Source: Mesorhizobium sp. B1-1-8 (GTDB taxonomy: Bacteria; Pseudomonadota; Alphaproteobacteria; Rhizobiales; Rhizobiaceae). From it: a DNA stretch of 64,000 bases. The notes under the pieces were generated by a model that saw only the letters and a program-made list of their open reading frames with translations, was not told the origin of the DNA and did not search any database. This document shows positions 16,397 through 25,528 of this stretch, in pieces; the first letter of the stretch is position 1, and every line of letters starts with the position of its first letter. Both the position numbers and the translations under genes were made by a program. The DNA is taken from positions 4,441,501-4,505,500 of the forward strand of contig NZ_CP083956.1 in assembly GCF_006442795.2 (NCBI RefSeq), given 5' to 3'.

Positions 16397-17719
16397 ATGA
16401 TGACCATCGAGAGCGTTGTCTTTGACGGCCAGCCACGCACCGACTTCCGGCGCGTGGCGCTGGCCGGGTATGCGGCAATCGCAATCTTCGCGGGCTGCTT
16501 TGGCTATTGGGCGACGAGCGCGCCGCTGTCCGGCGCGGTGATCACGCAAGGCACGATCTCGGCGACCGGCGGCAACATCCTGATCCAGCAGCCCGAGGGC
16601 GGCATCATCAAGCAACTGCTCGTCCATGAAGGCGACCGCGTGCGGCAGGGCGAGGACCTGATACTCCTTGACCCGACGGCCGCGCAGGCCAACCTCAACC
16701 GGCTGACGAGGCAGTCGATCGCGCTGAAGGCAAGTGCGGCACGGCTGGAGGCGGAACGCGATGGGTTGGACAGGCTTGCGCCGATCACCGAGCCAGCACC
16801 CGCGCCGTTCCAGCACGATTTCGAGACGCTGGTCAGAGAACAGCAGAAGGAGTTCGACGCCAAGCTCGCACGGTTCCGGTCGGAACAGTCGATCATGACG
16901 CAGCGGGTCGCCATGCATCGCGAGTCGGTCGTCGGCTTGAACGCCCAGAAACTAGCCATCCAGCAACAGGCAGACGTCGTGAAGAAGGAGCTCGGCATCA
17001 AAACCAGCCTCCTGGACAAGGGCCTCACCAACCGCAGCGAATACTCGCAGCTTTTGCGCAGCGAGGCCGATCTCGTCGGCCAGGCCGGCGCGCTGGAGGC
17101 AAATCTCGCCGCGGCCAATTCCCAGATCGTCGAGGCGCAGGTGCAAGTCGAACGCCTGAGCACGCAACGCGTCGAGGAAGCGCTGACCAAGCTCGACGAG
17201 GTCCGCACCAATCTCGCCGACATCGAGGAGCAGATACGGGCGGCCGAAGCGGTGCTTGGGCGCACAACGATCAGGGCGCCGGCCGCCGGCATCGTGGTGT
17301 CGTCGACCTATAATTCGAAGGGGAGCGTGATCGCGCCAGGCGAGAAGATCATGGAGATCCTGCCCACGGCAGCGGGCCTCAACGTCGATGCAAGGCTGCG
17401 GCCGAAAGACGTCGATCAGGTCCGCGTCGGGCAGCCGGCAAAACTCAGACTGTCCGCGCTGAACATGCGCCTGACGCCCGAGGTCTCAGCCACCGTGACG
17501 CAGATTTCGGCCGACAGGCTGATCGACCAGGCCACGCACGAACCCTATTTCCGCGCCAAGCTGAAGATTGCCGACACCCTGCCGCCGGGCATGAAGGCGG
17601 AGCAGCTTTATCCGGGAACGCCGGTCGAGGCGTTCATCAACACCGGCGACCGCACATTCCTCGACTACCTGGCGCGGCCGATGCTCGACTCCTTCGCGCG
17701 AGCATTCACGGAGCGGTAG
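16397..17719 (+). CDS. HlyD-family membrane fusion protein (PrsE-like)
   Basis: 440 residues; the ATG follows the preceding TAG directly. Cytoplasmic head, one membrane helix (about 25-42), split biotinyl-lipoyl domain (GGIIKQLLVHEGDRVRQGE, about 70-88; TIRAPAAGIVVSS, about 294-306), a long coiled coil between them, and a beta-barrel with RPKDVDQVRVGQPAKLR. These are the parts of a periplasmic adaptor in a type I system. It pairs with the ABC gene upstream. Confidence 0.92.
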   Translation: MMTIESVVFDGQPRTDFRRVALAGYAAIAIFAGCFGYWATSAPLSGAVITQGTISATGGNILIQQPEGGIIKQLLVHEGDRVRQGEDLILLDPTAAQANLNRLTRQSIALKASAARLEAERDGLDRLAPITEPAPAPFQHDFETLVREQQKEFDAKLARFRSEQSIMTQRVAMHRESVVGLNAQKLAIQQQADVVKKELGIKTSLLDKGLTNRSEYSQLLRSEADLVGQAGALEANLAAANSQIVEAQVQVERLSTQRVEEALTKLDEVRTNLADIEEQIRAAEAVLGRTTIRAPAAGIVVSSTYNSKGSVIAPGEKIMEILPTAAGLNVDARLRPKDVDQVRVGQPAKLRLSALNMRLTPEVSATVTQISADRLIDQATHEPYFRAKLKIADTLPPGMKAEQLYPGTPVEAFINTGDRTFLDYLARPMLDSFARAFTER

Positions 17720-17874
17720 GCGTTGCAGCCGCAATTCATCACGGCGGGATTGCGAACACGCCGATCGCCGCTGGCCGAATCGAATTTGGGCCAGCGCCTG
17801 TGGACATCGCCGGCCCAATCACCCAATCTTGCCCCGGGAACAATAAGCGCTTCAAAAACAGCGCGCCGGTGCGC

Positions 17875-18753
17875 ATGAAAAATCGATGGACATTGTATGA
17901 TCCACGGCTGGCCTGGTTGCTGATCGCACCGGTGCTTTTGCTGCTGATCTTCTTCCTGGTGCTGCCGATCGCGGTGATGGCGGCCTATACGTTCTTTACC
18001 TTCGTCACCGCCGGCGTCGAAACCAGCGCGCTGACCACCGCCAACTGGCACGAATTCCTCACCGACAGCTATTATCACGGCTTCCTTCTGAAGACGCTGA
18101 GGGTCGGCGCCATCACCGCCCTGCTCTGCGGCGTGCTCGGCTATTTTCCGGCCTATTTCATCTGGGCGACGAGCTTCAGGCACAAGTGGCTGCTCCTGCT
18201 TTTGCTGATCGTGCCGTTCTGGATCAGCTTCACCATCCGCACCTTTTCCTGGATCAACATCCTGGGCGAACAGGGCGTCATCAACGTTGCGCTGCTGAAA
18301 CTGGGCATCATCAACGAGCCGTTGCCGATGCTCTACAACGAAGGCGCGGTCATCCTCGGGCTGCTGCACTTCCTGCTGCCTTACATGATCCTCAATGTCT
18401 ATGTCAGCCTCGAGGGTATCGACCGCACACTGATCGCGGCGGCCCGCTCGATGGGCTGCACCAGCGCGCAGGCGTTCCGGGAAGTCACGCTGCCGCTGTC
18501 GCTGCCCGGCCTCGCGGCGGGCCTGCTGCTCTGCTTCGTGCTGGCCGCCGGCAGCTATGTGACGCCGCAGCTGCTCGGTTCCGGGCGCGACGCGCTGTTC
18601 GGCAATTTGATCTACGACACCATCATGGGTGAACTGAACTGGCCGATGGGCGCCACGCTGTCGATCGTGCTGTTCGTCGTGCTCGGCTTCTTCGCCGCCA
18701 TCTATACCCGCTACATGGGCATGTCGCAGATCGTCAAAGGGTTGGGTGGATGA
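17875..18753 (+). CDS. ABC transporter permease, spermidine/putrescine type (PotB-like)
   Basis: 292 residues from ATG 17875. Six membrane helices are expected. The EAA loop that contacts the ATPase reads AAARSMGCTSAQAFREVTLP, with the family's conserved Gly. The block PFWISFTIRTFSWINILG is typical of PotB/PotH permeases. It opens a four-gene transporter operon (two permeases, binding protein, ATPase); the next gene overlaps its stop by four bases. Polyamine uptake is inferred from family type; the real substrate could be another cationic or small organic compound. Start Shine-Dalgarno is weak. Confidence 0.9.
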   Translation: MKNRWTLYDPRLAWLLIAPVLLLLIFFLVLPIAVMAAYTFFTFVTAGVETSALTTANWHEFLTDSYYHGFLLKTLRVGAITALLCGVLGYFPAYFIWATSFRHKWLLLLLLIVPFWISFTIRTFSWINILGEQGVINVALLKLGIINEPLPMLYNEGAVILGLLHFLLPYMILNVYVSLEGIDRTLIAAARSMGCTSAQAFREVTLPLSLPGLAAGLLLCFVLAAGSYVTPQLLGSGRDALFGNLIYDTIMGELNWPMGATLSIVLFVVLGFFAAIYTRYMGMSQIVKGLGG

Positions 18754-19592
18754 CGTCGCGGCGGCGGAAAGAGGAAGGCCGATGGGCCTGGCGGATGACC
18801 GGCTTCGTCACGGTCTGCGTCTATATCTTCATGTTCGCGCCGATCGTGGCGACGGTGATCCTGTCGTTCAACGCCTCGATGTTCGGCGGCTTCCCGATGA
18901 CGGGCTTCAGCCTGCAATGGTACGGCAAGCTGATGGCCAATGACGCGGTGCTGGCCGCCTTCCAGACCTCGCTGTGGATCGCATTGGTCACCGCCGCCGT
19001 CACCACGGCAATAGGCGTCGTCACGGCGTTTGCGCTGGTGCGCTTCGAGTTCCCCGGCAAACAGGCGCTGAGCACGCTGGTGATCCTGCCGGCGCTGGTG
19101 CCGGAGACCATCCTCGGCGTCGGCCTGCTGGTGCTGATCAAGGCAATCGACCAGCCGAGGACGATGCTGCTCCTGGTGCTCGGTCATATCATGCTCGCCG
19201 TGCCCTATGTGGTGCTGATCGCGCAGGCGCGCATGGTCGGCATCCGGCGCGTCTATGAGGAGGCGGCGCTTTCGCTCGGCGCCTCGCGCTTTGCCTCCTT
19301 CCGCGAGATCACGCTGCCGCTGCTCATCCCCGCCGTCGTCGGCGGCGCGCTGCTCGCCTTCACCATCTCGTTCGACAACACGTCGGCCAGCCTGTTCTGG
19401 CGGCCGGCCGGCGTCGAGACCATGCCTACCCAGATCCTTTCGATGCTCAAGATCTCGATCAGTCCGGAGATCAACGCGCTCGGCACCGTGATGATCCTGG
19501 TGACCGTCGGCATCCCGCTGCTCGGCGGTCTTATCCTGCAGAGCCTGACCAGATTGAAACGACGTGGCGAACCAAAGGAGGAAGCGAAATGA
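18750..19592 (+). CDS. ABC transporter permease, spermidine/putrescine type (PotC-like)
   Basis: 280 residues, ATGA overlap with the PotB-like gene. Six-helix binding-protein-dependent permease; EAA loop EEAALSLGASRFASFREITLP near residue 169, and the family's APIVATVILSFNAS block in helix 1. Forms the channel with the preceding permease. Overlaps the next gene by four bases. Confidence 0.9.
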   Translation: MTSRRRKEEGRWAWRMTGFVTVCVYIFMFAPIVATVILSFNASMFGGFPMTGFSLQWYGKLMANDAVLAAFQTSLWIALVTAAVTTAIGVVTAFALVRFEFPGKQALSTLVILPALVPETILGVGLLVLIKAIDQPRTMLLLVLGHIMLAVPYVVLIAQARMVGIRRVYEEAALSLGASRFASFREITLPLLIPAVVGGALLAFTISFDNTSASLFWRPAGVETMPTQILSMLKISISPEINALGTVMILVTVGIPLLGGLILQSLTRLKRRGEPKEEAK

Positions 19593-20731
19593 AACTTACC
19601 ACCACCAAGCGGCTCGAACGGCTGCACGACCGCTACATGAATGGCGGCCTCAGCCGCCGCACTTTCCTGACGCTGACAGCGGCGGCGGCCGCCTCGGCCG
19701 GCCTCGACATGCCGTGGATGCGGCAGGCGCTCGCGGCGGTCGAGCAGGTCCGCTTCGACGGCTGGGGCGGCACGGTGCAGGACGCGATCGACAAATATGC
19801 CTTCCAGCCCTACACGGCCAAGACCAAGATCAAGGTGGTCCAGGGCACGTTCGGCGACGAGGACGAGATCATCACCAAGATCAAGACCGCGAAGCCCGGC
19901 GACTACCAGGTCGTGCATTCGTCCGGCGTCAACTACTACATCAAATATGTGAACGGCGGCCTGACTTCGGAGATCAACGAGGCCAACATTCCCAACATGG
20001 TGAATGTGCTGCAGCCGATGATCGAGCCGTTCCGCAAGCTGACGCCAAAACTCTCGGCCGTGCCCTATGACTACGGCACCACAGGCATCGCCTACAACAC
20101 CAAGGTGATCTCGCCGGAGGAGGCGAAGGAAAAGGGTGCGGGCCTGCTGCTCGACAAGAAATATGCCGGCAAGGTCGGCGGCTATGACGACATGACCACA
20201 CGCGTCTGGTACGCTGCTTTGGCCACCGGACAGGACCCCAACAACCTCAAGGACATGGACACGATCTGGGCCAAGGTGCGCGAGACACGCGACCTCGCCA
20301 AGAAGTTCTGGAGTTCCGGGGCGGAGCTGATGGACCTGCTTTCCAAAGGTGAGATCGTGGTGACTGATGCCTGGTCGGGCCGCGTCGCCGCCTTGCAGGA
20401 CCAGGGTCATCCGATCGGCTATCTCGATCCGGCGGGTTCCTATGCCTGGATGGAGGACATGCTGATCCTGAAAGGCTCGCCGATGGCCGAGTGTGAAGAA
20501 CTCGTCAACTTCATGCTCGATCCGGCGACCGCGATCGCGGTGGCAGAAGGTCAGAGCTATCCGCCGTCGCTCGACCCGACCAAAGTCAAGCTCACCGAGA
20601 AGATCGAGAAGCTGCCGGCTTTCGACAAGACCGGCACGATGAAGGCGCTGACCTTCGCCGATCCGACCTACTGGGCGACCAACGAGGACGCCTGGACCAA
20701 GCAGTGGAACAGGATCTCGAAAGGTGCCTGA
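19589..20731 (+). CDS. Periplasmic solute-binding protein, PotD-like, with Tat signal
   Basis: 380 residues. The N-terminus carries a twin-arginine signal (GLSRRTFLTLTAAAAASA, about residues 20-37), so it is folded before export. The mature part is a class of binding protein used for spermidine/putrescine-like substrates (VPYDYGTTGIAYNTKVI near 152, DAWSGRVAALQDQG near 260). It captures substrate for the permeases encoded just upstream. The ATG overlaps the preceding stop. An exact ligand cannot be read from sequence. Confidence 0.9.
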   Translation: MKLTTTKRLERLHDRYMNGGLSRRTFLTLTAAAAASAGLDMPWMRQALAAVEQVRFDGWGGTVQDAIDKYAFQPYTAKTKIKVVQGTFGDEDEIITKIKTAKPGDYQVVHSSGVNYYIKYVNGGLTSEINEANIPNMVNVLQPMIEPFRKLTPKLSAVPYDYGTTGIAYNTKVISPEEAKEKGAGLLLDKKYAGKVGGYDDMTTRVWYAALATGQDPNNLKDMDTIWAKVRETRDLAKKFWSSGAELMDLLSKGEIVVTDAWSGRVAALQDQGHPIGYLDPAGSYAWMEDMLILKGSPMAECEELVNFMLDPATAIAVAEGQSYPPSLDPTKVKLTEKIEKLPAFDKTGTMKALTFADPTYWATNEDAWTKQWNRISKGA

Positions 20732-21905
20732 CAGCCACGACCTTTCCGAAGCACCCCGGCCGGCAGTGGCCGGGGTGGCAAAAGCTGGCGCCGGCGGACC
20801 TGTCTCAAGCAAAGGCGCGGAGACGAGCCAGCCGGCGGTCGAGTTCCGCAACATCGACATTGCCTATGGCAAGTTCGTCGCGGTGCGGGATTTCTCGCTC
20901 TCGATCCGCAAGGGCAGCTTCGTCACCTTGCTGGGACCTTCGGGCTGCGGCAAGACCACGATCCTGCGCTCCATAGCCGGGCTGGTCGACATATCGAGCG
21001 GGCAGATCATGATCGACGGGCGTCGGGTCGACGACATTCCGATCTACAAGCGCAACATCGGGCTGGTCTTCCAGAGCTACGCGCTGTTCCCCCACAAGAC
21101 CGTATTCGACAACGTCGCCTTCGGCCTGAAATACCGCAACGTGCCCAAGCCCGAGATCGCGCGAAGGGTCGGCCAGGCGCTCGACATGGTGCGGCTGCCG
21201 GGCAGCGAGAAGAAACTGCCCTCGCAACTGTCGGGCGGGCAGCAGCAGCGCATCGCGCTCGCCCGCGCCATCGTCTTCGAGCCGCAGGTGCTGCTGCTGG
21301 ACGAGCCGCTGTCGGCGCTCGACGCCAATATGCGCGAAGAAATGCGCGTGGAGATCAAGAAGATCCAGAGGGAGACCGGGATCACCGCCATCTTCGTGAC
21401 GCACGACCAGGAAGAAGCGCTCTCCATGTCGGATCGCATCGTTGTGATGAACGCGGGATCGGCCGAGCAAATCGGCGCGCCGCAAGAAGTCTACGATGCG
21501 CCGGCCACCGCCTTCGTCGCCGATTTCCTCGGCAAGGCCAACATGCTTGCCGGCACAGTGAGCCGTTCTGAGGCACCGACTTCCGTCATGCTTGCCGCCG
21601 GCCAGACGGTGAATGTGATTTCTCCGAGGCCGCTTGCGAGCGGCAGCAAAGTCACTGTCGTGGTCCGGCCCCAGAAACTGTCTGTGGGCGCGGCGGGGAC
21701 TTCCAATCGGCTGTCCGGCCGCGTCGTCTCGACCTCGTATCTGGGCGGAAGCGCCATCTACGAAGTCGACATCGGCGGCAGCTCGAGTATCCGTGCCAAC
21801 GCCCCGATCAATGGCCAGATCCTGCGTGAAGGGGAGTCCGTCGACCTCGGCTTCGATGCGGATGACTGCGTTCTTCTTGATGACGGCGGGCAACGGATTT
21901 CGTAG
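20724..21905 (+). CDS. ABC transporter ATP-binding protein (PotA-like)
   Basis: 393 residues from GTG 20724, overlapping the binding-protein stop by eight bases. Walker A GPSGCGKTT, Q-loop FQSYALFPHKT, signature LSGGQQQR, Walker B LLLDEPLSALD and H-loop THDQ are all present, followed by a C-terminal TOBE domain of about 110 residues as in PotA/MalK-type ATPases. An N-terminal extension of about 35 residues is unusual and may mean the true start is downstream. Completes the four-gene importer. Confidence 0.9.
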   Translation: MPDSHDLSEAPRPAVAGVAKAGAGGPVSSKGAETSQPAVEFRNIDIAYGKFVAVRDFSLSIRKGSFVTLLGPSGCGKTTILRSIAGLVDISSGQIMIDGRRVDDIPIYKRNIGLVFQSYALFPHKTVFDNVAFGLKYRNVPKPEIARRVGQALDMVRLPGSEKKLPSQLSGGQQQRIALARAIVFEPQVLLLDEPLSALDANMREEMRVEIKKIQRETGITAIFVTHDQEEALSMSDRIVVMNAGSAEQIGAPQEVYDAPATAFVADFLGKANMLAGTVSRSEAPTSVMLAAGQTVNVISPRPLASGSKVTVVVRPQKLSVGAAGTSNRLSGRVVSTSYLGGSAIYEVDIGGSSSIRANAPINGQILREGESVDLGFDADDCVLLDDGGQRIS

Positions 21906-22021
21906 GACCCTGCGGCCGCGCGTCGACGCGACAAAGCGCCTGCGTCGGCATTAAATGCTGAATGACGCGGGAACAATCCTATCGTGCTTGTGTGATCGAC
22001 AAGCTAACCGGAACCACGCTC

Positions 22022-23170
22022 ATGACCCTTACCAATCGAGACATCGTCGAGCTTACGGAATGGCGGCGCAAGCTGCACCGGCAGCCTGAGATTTCCAATG
22101 AGGAGGAGAAGACGGCGAAAGAGGTTGTCGACTTCCTTGCCGATACGGGGCCGGACAAGGTGCTGACCGGGCTCGGCGGTCATGGCGTGGCGGCGGTTTA
22201 TGATAGCGGCAAAGCGGGGCCGACAGTGCTGTTCCGCTCGGAGCTCGACGCGCTGCCGATCGAGGAGCTTTCGGATGTCGAGCATTCATCGCAGGTGCCG
22301 GGCACGTCGCATATGTGCGGCCATGACGGACACACCGCGATCCTTGCCGCGCTTGGCCGCCAGCTCGGGCGCGAAAGGCCGGCAAGCGGCCGCGTCGTGC
22401 TGATGTTCCAGCCGGCGGAAGAAACCGGCAATGGCGCTGCCGGCGTCGTCGCCGATCCGCGCTTCGGCGAGATCGCGCCGGATTTCGCCTTCTCTTTGCA
22501 CAATCTGCCGGGCGTGCCGTTCGGCGAGGTGCGCCTCAAGCCCGGCGTGGTCAACTGCGCCTCACGCGGCATGCGCATCACTCTGGAAGGCAAGACCGCG
22601 CATTCGTCCATGCCCGAAACCGGCGTCTCGCCGATGCCGGCGGTGAGCGCGCTGATGCCTGCCCTGCCCGCGCTTGGCCGCGGCACTTTCGCCGACGACG
22701 ATTTCGGCATGGTGACCGTCACCCACGCCAGAATGGGCGAAGCGGTGTTCGGCATCGCGCCGGCGCATGCCGAGGTCTGGGCGACGCTGCGCACCCGCCG
22801 CGACGAGCGCATGGCCGAACTGGTCGCGGCCGCGGAAGCGCTGGCGGGCAAGATCGCGGCCGAGCACCGGCTTGCCGTCCGCTTCGACTACCACGAGATC
22901 TTCGTCGCCAGCGTCAACGCCCCGGAGGCAGTGAAGCATCTCAACCGGGCGCTCGACGAGGAAGGCGTGGCGCGCAGCGAGGAGGCCCTGCCGATGCGTG
23001 CCTCCGAGGATTTCGGCATTTTCGGCCATAAAGCCAGGTCGGCGATGTTCTTCCTCGGCGCCGGCGAGCGTATCCCTGCCCTGCACAATCCCGACTATGA
23101 CTTTCCGGACGATCTGATCCCGATCGGGTCAAGGATTTTCATGCGCACGGCGCGTAATCTGCTGGGATGA
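22022..23170 (+). CDS. M20-family amidohydrolase (aminoacylase/hippurate hydrolase type)
   Basis: 382 residues from ATG 22022, where the family's first helix begins; upstream in-frame starts add a non-conserved leader. Metal-site motifs: SHMCGHDGHTA (His/Asp), PAEETGNGA (catalytic Glu-Glu) and a late His in PALHNPDYDF. Between them is the lid domain (ITLEGKTAHSSMPETGVSP). It hydrolyses N-acyl amino acids or similar amides in the cytosol. It follows the polyamine-type importer by about 115 bases in the same direction, so it may process the imported compound; that link is inference. Confidence 0.88.
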   Translation: MTLTNRDIVELTEWRRKLHRQPEISNEEEKTAKEVVDFLADTGPDKVLTGLGGHGVAAVYDSGKAGPTVLFRSELDALPIEELSDVEHSSQVPGTSHMCGHDGHTAILAALGRQLGRERPASGRVVLMFQPAEETGNGAAGVVADPRFGEIAPDFAFSLHNLPGVPFGEVRLKPGVVNCASRGMRITLEGKTAHSSMPETGVSPMPAVSALMPALPALGRGTFADDDFGMVTVTHARMGEAVFGIAPAHAEVWATLRTRRDERMAELVAAAEALAGKIAAEHRLAVRFDYHEIFVASVNAPEAVKHLNRALDEEGVARSEEALPMRASEDFGIFGHKARSAMFFLGAGERIPALHNPDYDFPDDLIPIGSRIFMRTARNLLG

Positions 23171-23269
23171 ACAGTTGGACCTAACGCGAAACGCCATGCA
23201 CGTATTGCTGCCTTGGAAGTCTGTGCTAAATGCTCGCAACAATGACGATTTGTCGCTATATTGAAAACC

Positions 23270-23479
23270 ATGACAAAAGCCCAGATCAAACAGGAGCCAA
23301 CCGGCAAGTGGGCGGTACGAGACTCACGTAGCGGCCGCTATGTTGAGGTGCGTGGTGCCGACTCGATGAAGTCATCGCAGTTACCTCTGAAAAAGGGCGT
23401 TGACCTCACCAAGCCGATTGCCAAGCAGGCCCTTAAAGGCGGTTCGGACAAGGTGCGTAAGCCCCCGGTGAAGAACTGA
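23270..23479 (+). CDS. Small basic protein, putative antitoxin of the PIN toxin
   Basis: 69 residues from ATG 23270 (TTG 23261 is also in frame). Basic, with WAVRDSRSGRYVEVRG near the front and a Lys-rich tail. No recognised DNA-binding fold. It ends three bases before the start of a PIN-domain toxin gene, the position an antitoxin takes in VapBC modules. Role inferred from position and size only. Confidence 0.55.
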   Translation: MTKAQIKQEPTGKWAVRDSRSGRYVEVRGADSMKSSQLPLKKGVDLTKPIAKQALKGGSDKVRKPPVKN

Positions 23480-23482
23480 TCC

Positions 23483-23914
23483 TTGCCAGGGACCCTCCTT
23501 GACACGCACACGCTTTATTGGCTCGTAACGGCAGCGGACATACTTTCAGAAGAAGCTCTCATTGCGATCGCTGAATGCCAAGCAGCAGGAACGCTGTACG
23601 TGTCACCGATCACAGCGTGGGAATTGACGATCGCATCCCGCAAGCCAGCCCATAGGCATCCGCCGAACCTCGGCGCCGGAACACCGTCAAAATGGTTTTC
23701 GGCGGCGGTGGCGGCCACGGGGGCGAAGATCGTTCCTATCAAGCAACGAATCGCGTGCGAGGCGGCCGCAGTGGTGGCCGATACCGGGCACAAGGATCCT
23801 GGCGATTGCTATCTGATCGCTACAGCACGCATAAAAAGGGTCCCGATAATCACGCGTGACACGATCATGCAAGGGCTCGCGTCGCCCGATTATCTCCAAG
23901 TCATTATTTGTTAG
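23483..23914 (+). CDS. PIN-domain (VapC-type) toxin
   Basis: 143 residues from TTG 23483. PIN acidic residues: first Asp in LLDTHTLYWL (Asp7), a central Glu in SPITAWELTIA, and DPGDCYLIATA for the third and fourth. VapC proteins are Mg-dependent RNases that cut tRNA or rRNA and are neutralised by a co-encoded antitoxin. The YWL and AWEL pattern fits the subgroup often annotated 'type II toxin-antitoxin system VapC family toxin'. Start is fixed by the position of Asp7 and by the preceding stop. Confidence 0.8.
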   Translation: MPGTLLDTHTLYWLVTAADILSEEALIAIAECQAAGTLYVSPITAWELTIASRKPAHRHPPNLGAGTPSKWFSAAVAATGAKIVPIKQRIACEAAAVVADTGHKDPGDCYLIATARIKRVPIITRDTIMQGLASPDYLQVIIC

Positions 23915-23993
23915 GATGAGGTGCGCAATGCGGTCGCCGGCAAGCGCACCAAGGTCGGCGCGCTTCCGGTCGCAGCGGCATCTATCCGCCGGA

Positions 23994-24437
23994 TTATTGG
24001 TTGATTTCGGGCTCGACGAGCTTTGCGAGATTGCGCAGCGATTCCTGCCAGCCGAGATAGCAGGCTTCGGCCGGAATGGCGTCCGGAATGCCGGCCTGCG
24101 TGATCTCCAGCTCCGTGCCAACGGAGACTTTCTTCAACGTCACGGTCACCTGCATCTCGCCGGGCAAATTGGGGTCGTCGAACTTGTCGGTGTAGCGCAG
24201 GCGCTCACCGGGAACGAGCTCGATATAGTCGCCGCCGAAGGAATGACTGTCGCCGGTGGTGAAATTGCGGAAGGACATCTTGTGCGATCCGCCGACCTTT
24301 GCTTCCAGATGATGGACCGTGCAGGTGAAGCCGTTCGGCGGCAGCCATTTGGCCAGCGCATCGGCCTCGGTGAAGGCGCGGTAGACTTTTTCCGGGCTGG
24401 TCGTCAGAACGCGGTGCAGACGGACGGTGCTGGGCAT
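23994..24437 (-). CDS. SRPBCC/AHSA1-domain protein
   Basis: 147 residues from ATG 24435-24437, with GGAGA upstream. Opens with VRLHRVLTTSPEKVYRAFTE and has ADALAKWLPPNGF, both hallmarks of the AHSA1-type START-like fold, then LGWQESLRNLAKLVE near the end. These proteins form a hydrophobic ligand cavity; the ligand is unknown. Divergent from the glycosylase gene. Confidence 0.85.
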   Translation of the reverse strand: MPSTVRLHRVLTTSPEKVYRAFTEADALAKWLPPNGFTCTVHHLEAKVGGSHKMSFRNFTTGDSHSFGGDYIELVPGERLRYTDKFDDPNLPGEMQVTVTLKKVSVGTELEITQAGIPDAIPAEACYLGWQESLRNLAKLVEPEINQ

Positions 24438-24484
24438 ATCGTTTTTCTCCGTTGTGATTGCCGTTTACGCCCCAAGGACGAACG

Positions 24485-25081
24485 ATGGTCGGCCAATCCG
24501 ACACAGGGTCTCCGAATATGATCTCCAGCGCTTCTGCGGACCAGCATTTCTTCGCGCGGGACGCCCTGGTGGTGGCGCGCGAGATGATAGGCGCAACGCT
24601 CGGGCTCGACGGCGCCGGCGGCATTATCGTCGAGACCGAAGCCTATCGTCCTGACGATCCGGCATCCCATGCTTTTCGCGGACCAACCCCGCGCAACGCG
24701 CCTATGTACGGCGCGCCAGGCAGCGCCTATATCTATCGCTCGCATGGCCTGCACTGGTGCCTGAACGCCGTCTGCCTGCCGGGCAGCGCCGTACTGATCC
24801 GGGCGCTGCAGCCGCAATTCGGCATCGCTACGATGCAGGCCAAGCGCGGCACCAATGACGACAGGCTGCTCTGCTCGGGCCCAGGGCGGCTGTGCCAGGC
24901 GCTCGGCATCGACGGCTCGCATAACCGGCTGCTGCTCGCCGAGCCGCCTTTCGAATTTTCCTTTTCCGGGACCGGTCCAGCCGCGATCGTTACGGGACGC
25001 CGGATCGGGCTGACCAAGGGCGTTGAATCGCAGTGGCGGTTTGGGCTTGGCGGCTCGCGCTATCTGAGCCGCAAGTTTTAA
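24485..25081 (+). CDS. DNA-3-methyladenine glycosylase (AAG/MPG family)
   Basis: 198 residues from ATG 24485 with AGGA upstream. Removes alkylated purines from DNA by base excision. VETEAY carries the catalytic Glu52 and the stacking Tyr54; SHAFRGPTPRN supplies His62; YGAPGSAYIYRSHGLHWCLN matches the MPG core. Length is typical for bacterial members. Divergent from the AHSA1 gene, single-gene unit. Confidence 0.92.
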   Translation: MVGQSDTGSPNMISSASADQHFFARDALVVAREMIGATLGLDGAGGIIVETEAYRPDDPASHAFRGPTPRNAPMYGAPGSAYIYRSHGLHWCLNAVCLPGSAVLIRALQPQFGIATMQAKRGTNDDRLLCSGPGRLCQALGIDGSHNRLLLAEPPFEFSFSGTGPAAIVTGRRIGLTKGVESQWRFGLGGSRYLSRKF

Positions 25082-25165
25082 GCCGGGGAACGCCTCGGGC
25101 GCTACCTTGCTTGCGGGAAAAAGCCTTCTGTGTACTGTGCCCCAAACATTAGGAAAGGCTTGGGG

Positions 25166-25525
25166 ATGAGAATTGCGATGGTCGCCGCCTTGGCCGCGAC
25201 AGTGGCTGGATGTGTGACGTCTCCGGTCGACTATGCGGCATCGCTTTCGCAGCAGGACCCGAAATGGGCGACGCCGCAATGCCAGCAAGCCCGCATGGCG
25301 GCTTCGGACTATGCCGCTCGCGAAAAAGAGCACCCCGGCTGGGGCTTCGGCGTCTTGCTTGGCCCGTACAGCCTGGGGCTCGAAGCAGCCATCAAAGAGC
25401 ACGAGCAGAAGCAGCGAAAGCTGTTCGCTCGCGAGGTGCACTTGCAGTGCTCAAGTCTGCCACTGCCTAAGAAGTTGGAAAGCGATCCCCGTGACGCGAT
25501 CGCAAATCAGACTAAATATCCATAG
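25166..25525 (+). CDS. Small lipoprotein
   Basis: 119 residues from ATG 25166 (GGGG upstream). A short signal peptide ends in VAGC, a lipobox with Cys16, so the mature protein is predicted to be lipid-anchored. The rest is soluble, with FGVLLGPYSLGLEAAIKEHE and two further cysteines. No family recognised. Ends three bases before the convergent cupin gene. Confidence 0.7.
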   Translation: MRIAMVAALAATVAGCVTSPVDYAASLSQQDPKWATPQCQQARMAASDYAAREKEHPGWGFGVLLGPYSLGLEAAIKEHEQKQRKLFAREVHLQCSSLPLPKKLESDPRDAIANQTKYP

Positions 25526-25528
25526 ACG

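Noticed and set aside
19253..20860. 535-codon open frame on the minus strand
   Set aside because: Antisense of the PotC/PotD-like genes; no domain.
20805..21893. 362-codon open frame on the minus strand
   Set aside because: Antisense of the PotA-like ATPase gene.
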